The notes under the pieces were generated by a model. It saw only the letters and a list, made by a program, of their open reading frames with translations, was not told the DNA's origin and searched no databases. Source: JAEHDI01 sp035455185 (lineage in GTDB: Bacteria; Acidobacteriota; Terriglobia; Bryobacterales; Bryobacteraceae). Taken from it: a stretch of DNA of 64,000 bases. A program made the position numbers and the translations under genes. Every line of letters begins with the position of its first letter. The first letter of the stretch is position 1. Location of the stretch: the NCBI GenBank assembly GCA_035455185.1, contig DATIFQ010000388.1, forward strand, positions 1 through 64,000, written 5' to 3'. Below are positions 62,687 to 64,000 of this stretch, piece after piece.

Positions 62687-63901
62687 TTACCACCGAAGCT
62701 TGAGGTTGGCCTCCCACTTTTCGTTGGAGCGCATCATTTCGTCCCAGGTGATCTCGCGCTGCTGGTAGGCGGCGGTGCGTCCGAGGATGGCGGTGAGATT
62801 GCTGTCGACAGAATCCGCGACGTTATTGACCGGAGTCGCGGTGCGAATACTCTCGATGAAGGTCTTCACGTTCTCGATCGCTCCACCGCGGAAGGTGTCG
62901 TCTTTGTCCGTGCCGTGCCACTCATTGTCACCGGTGACGCGGATGAGCCCGTTGTAGTGCGTGTCGGCGGCCCCCTTGATTCCGAAGACGCGGACGCACA
63001 GGTCGGCGAAGCTGCGCGTTAATTGATGCGAGCTGAAGTTGACGTGTACGTTGTTCGGATACCAATAGGTGACCACGAAGTGGTCCCAGGCGTCGCCGGC
63101 GTCGTACGGAGTGCCCGACCAGTCTGTTCGCCCGCCCGTTCCGGACGCCTTGAGCGGGTGTCCTTGAAGGAGCCAGTTGGCCACGTCGATGACGTGGATG
63201 TTCTGCTCGACAATGATGTCGCCGCCGAGGACGCGATCCATGTAGAAGTTCATGATGCGCGCCAGGCCGGGATCCATACCGGGTTTGGAACGGTCCTGGA
63301 TGACGCGGCCGGCGTAGTAGAAAACCTGGGCCATGGCCGGAGTGCCGATGTCGCCACGGTGCACGCGGGCCGCGACGGCCTGGTACACGGCGCGGGCGCG
63401 AGTCTGGAAGTCGACAAGGAAACTCAATTTCGCCTTGGCTGCCTTTTTCCCGCTATCGAGGATGGTACGGCAGCCGGGCACATCGACCGCGATGGGCTTG
63501 GCGCAAAACACGTGCTTGCCGGCATCGACCGAGGCGGCGGCCTGTTCGGGGTGGTAATAGGTCGGGGTTTCGATGACGACGCCGTCCAGCTTCGAGTTGG
63601 CGAGTTCCTTGTAAGCGTCGGGACCGTAGTACGCGCGCGAGGCATCGACCTTGAACTTGTCGCGGGTCTTGTCGAGATGGTCACGGATGACGTCGGCGAG
63701 TGCGACGACGCGGGCGCCGGCGAACTCCGGAAAGAATTCGCCGATCCAGTTCCCGCGGCCGCCGCAGCCGATGAGACCGACCTCGACGGCGGAGTTAGCC
63801 TGAGAGCCGAAGGCGGTCTCTGGTTTCAGGATAAGCAGGCTGCCGGCGGCGGCCTTCAGGAAACCGCGGCGTTCGGTGTCAGTAGACGAATGATTCTCCA
63901 C
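62687..63901 (-). CDS. Tat-exported Gfo/Idh/MocA oxidoreductase
   Basis: 404 residues from a GTG at 63901 with GAGGAGA 7 bases upstream. Tat signal 'TERRGFLKAAAGSLLI'. Rossmann motif 'VGLIGCGGRGNWIGE', then 'VVIETPTYYHPEQAAASVDAG' and the catalytic Lys of 'VFCAKPIA'. The middle 'GGDIIVEQNIHVIDVANWLLQG' and 'DNEWHGTDKDDTF' fit this exported family. Such enzymes oxidise glycosides at C3 to 3-keto-sugars or similar. It begins 26 bases after the stop of the DUF1080 gene running in from the right on the same strand. Confidence 0.9.
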   Translation of the reverse strand: MENHSSTDTERRGFLKAAAGSLLILKPETAFGSQANSAVEVGLIGCGGRGNWIGEFFPEFAGARVVALADVIRDHLDKTRDKFKVDASRAYYGPDAYKELANSKLDGVVIETPTYYHPEQAAASVDAGKHVFCAKPIAVDVPGCRTILDSGKKAAKAKLSFLVDFQTRARAVYQAVAARVHRGDIGTPAMAQVFYYAGRVIQDRSKPGMDPGLARIMNFYMDRVLGGDIIVEQNIHVIDVANWLLQGHPLKASGTGGRTDWSGTPYDAGDAWDHFVVTYWYPNNVHVNFSSHQLTRSFADLCVRVFGIKGAADTHYNGLIRVTGDNEWHGTDKDDTFRGGAIENVKTFIESIRTATPVNNVADSVDSNLTAILGRTAAYQQREITWDEMMRSNEKWEANLKLRW

Positions 63902-63927
63902 GATGTTGTCTCCTCGGCCGTTCCGCA

Positions 63928-64000
63928 TCACGGCTGGTCATAGCCGGTTAGCCGCCTTATCCAGATGTTGCGATAGCGGACGGGTACGTCATGGTCCTGG
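63928..64000 (-). CDS. DUF1080 protein (3-keto-disaccharide hydrolase family), C-terminal end only
   Basis: The last 23 codons, before a TGA at 63928-63930, read QDHDVPVRYRNIWIRRL..., which matches the conserved C-terminal block of DUF1080 proteins (HD/GxPVRYRNIWxRxL). The rest of the gene is beyond the window edge. It is immediately upstream of the Tat-exported Gfo/Idh oxidoreductase on the same strand, so the two are likely co-transcribed. Confidence 0.65.
   Translation of the reverse strand, partial: QDHDVPVRYRNIWIRRLTGYDQP

Overview
The window is GC-rich bacterial chromosome. It carries about 50 protein genes and no tRNA, rRNA, CRISPR array or insertion sequence that I could find. Several features together suggest an Acidobacteriota soil bacterium of the Solibacter/Bryobacter type: an ECF sigma factor of the SigX6-like family directly followed by a giant Ser/Thr kinase, many Tat-exported sugar-modifying enzymes, DUF1080 and DUF4332 proteins, tandem TadE-like genes and an Asp-box lipoprotein. 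This placement is an inference from gene content; no marker gene proves it.

Layout. 1-1000: end of a Tad-pilus type locus with two TadE-like pseudopilins. 1.2-8.2 kb: an exported double alpha/beta hydrolase, then (minus strand) a methyltransferase, an exported aldo/keto reductase and a beta-propeller/PHP metallohydrolase. 8.3-12.3 kb: ECF sigma factor plus kinase-ATPase-TPR protein. 12.4-18.2 kb: amidohydrolase coupled to a sialate O-acetylesterase, an M49-like lipoprotein peptidase, and a Gfo/Idh-type oxidoreductase. 18.2-23.6 kb: a proteostasis operon clpB-hsp20-lon, closed by a strong convergent hairpin. 23.7-28.9 kb: minus-strand genes for a BadF-type sugar kinase, an M20 peptidase, phosphoglycerate kinase, an SDR and a GNAT. 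29-42.6 kb: carbohydrate genes, namely a nitrilase-family enzyme, a heparinase II/III-like protein, Fe-alcohol dehydrogenase, DUF1080, a GH-like TIM barrel, an isomerase-like protein, a NanE-ROK kinase fusion with its RhaT-like permease, and a FecR-domain protein. 42.7-45.2 kb: a 22-residue Lys-rich peptide gene and an Asp-box lipoprotein. 45.3-53.0 kb: an envelope/osmotic-stress-like cluster of aquaporin, GlsB/YeaQ protein, Ras-like GTPase, sigma54 activator, DUF481 outer membrane protein, PEGA protein, RpoD-like sigma factor and a frameshifted DUF4332 gene. 53-64 kb: a duplicated sulfatase 3' end flanking a CnaB-like gene, then a minus-strand run of sulfatase, enolase-superfamily enzyme, double MBL protein and beta-propeller protein, a TIM-barrel isomerase, an NTF2-like protein, an Fpg/Nei glycosylase, a Gfo/Idh oxidoreductase and the end of a second DUF1080 gene.

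The best candidate for something undescribed lies between the sigma54 activator gene (47001-48728) and the DUF481 gene (49127). It has a near-perfect -24/-12 sigma54 promoter (48897-48911), a cluster of GTGAGACAC-type repeats at enhancer distance upstream, and a clear intrinsic terminator about 160 nt downstream (49045-49084), before any convincing ORF. This looks like a sigma54-controlled small RNA, or a terminator-gated leader, next to an activator gene that is paired with a Ras-like GTPase.

Functional themes: capture and remodelling of host or plant glycans (sialate esterase, sulfatase, heparinase-like, NanE/ROK kinase, BadF kinase, probable 3-keto-glycoside chemistry), much of it with Tat or Sec signals and hence acting outside the cytoplasm; and stress signalling (Clp/Lon, two sigma factors, a sigma54 activator, a kinase and a small GTPase).
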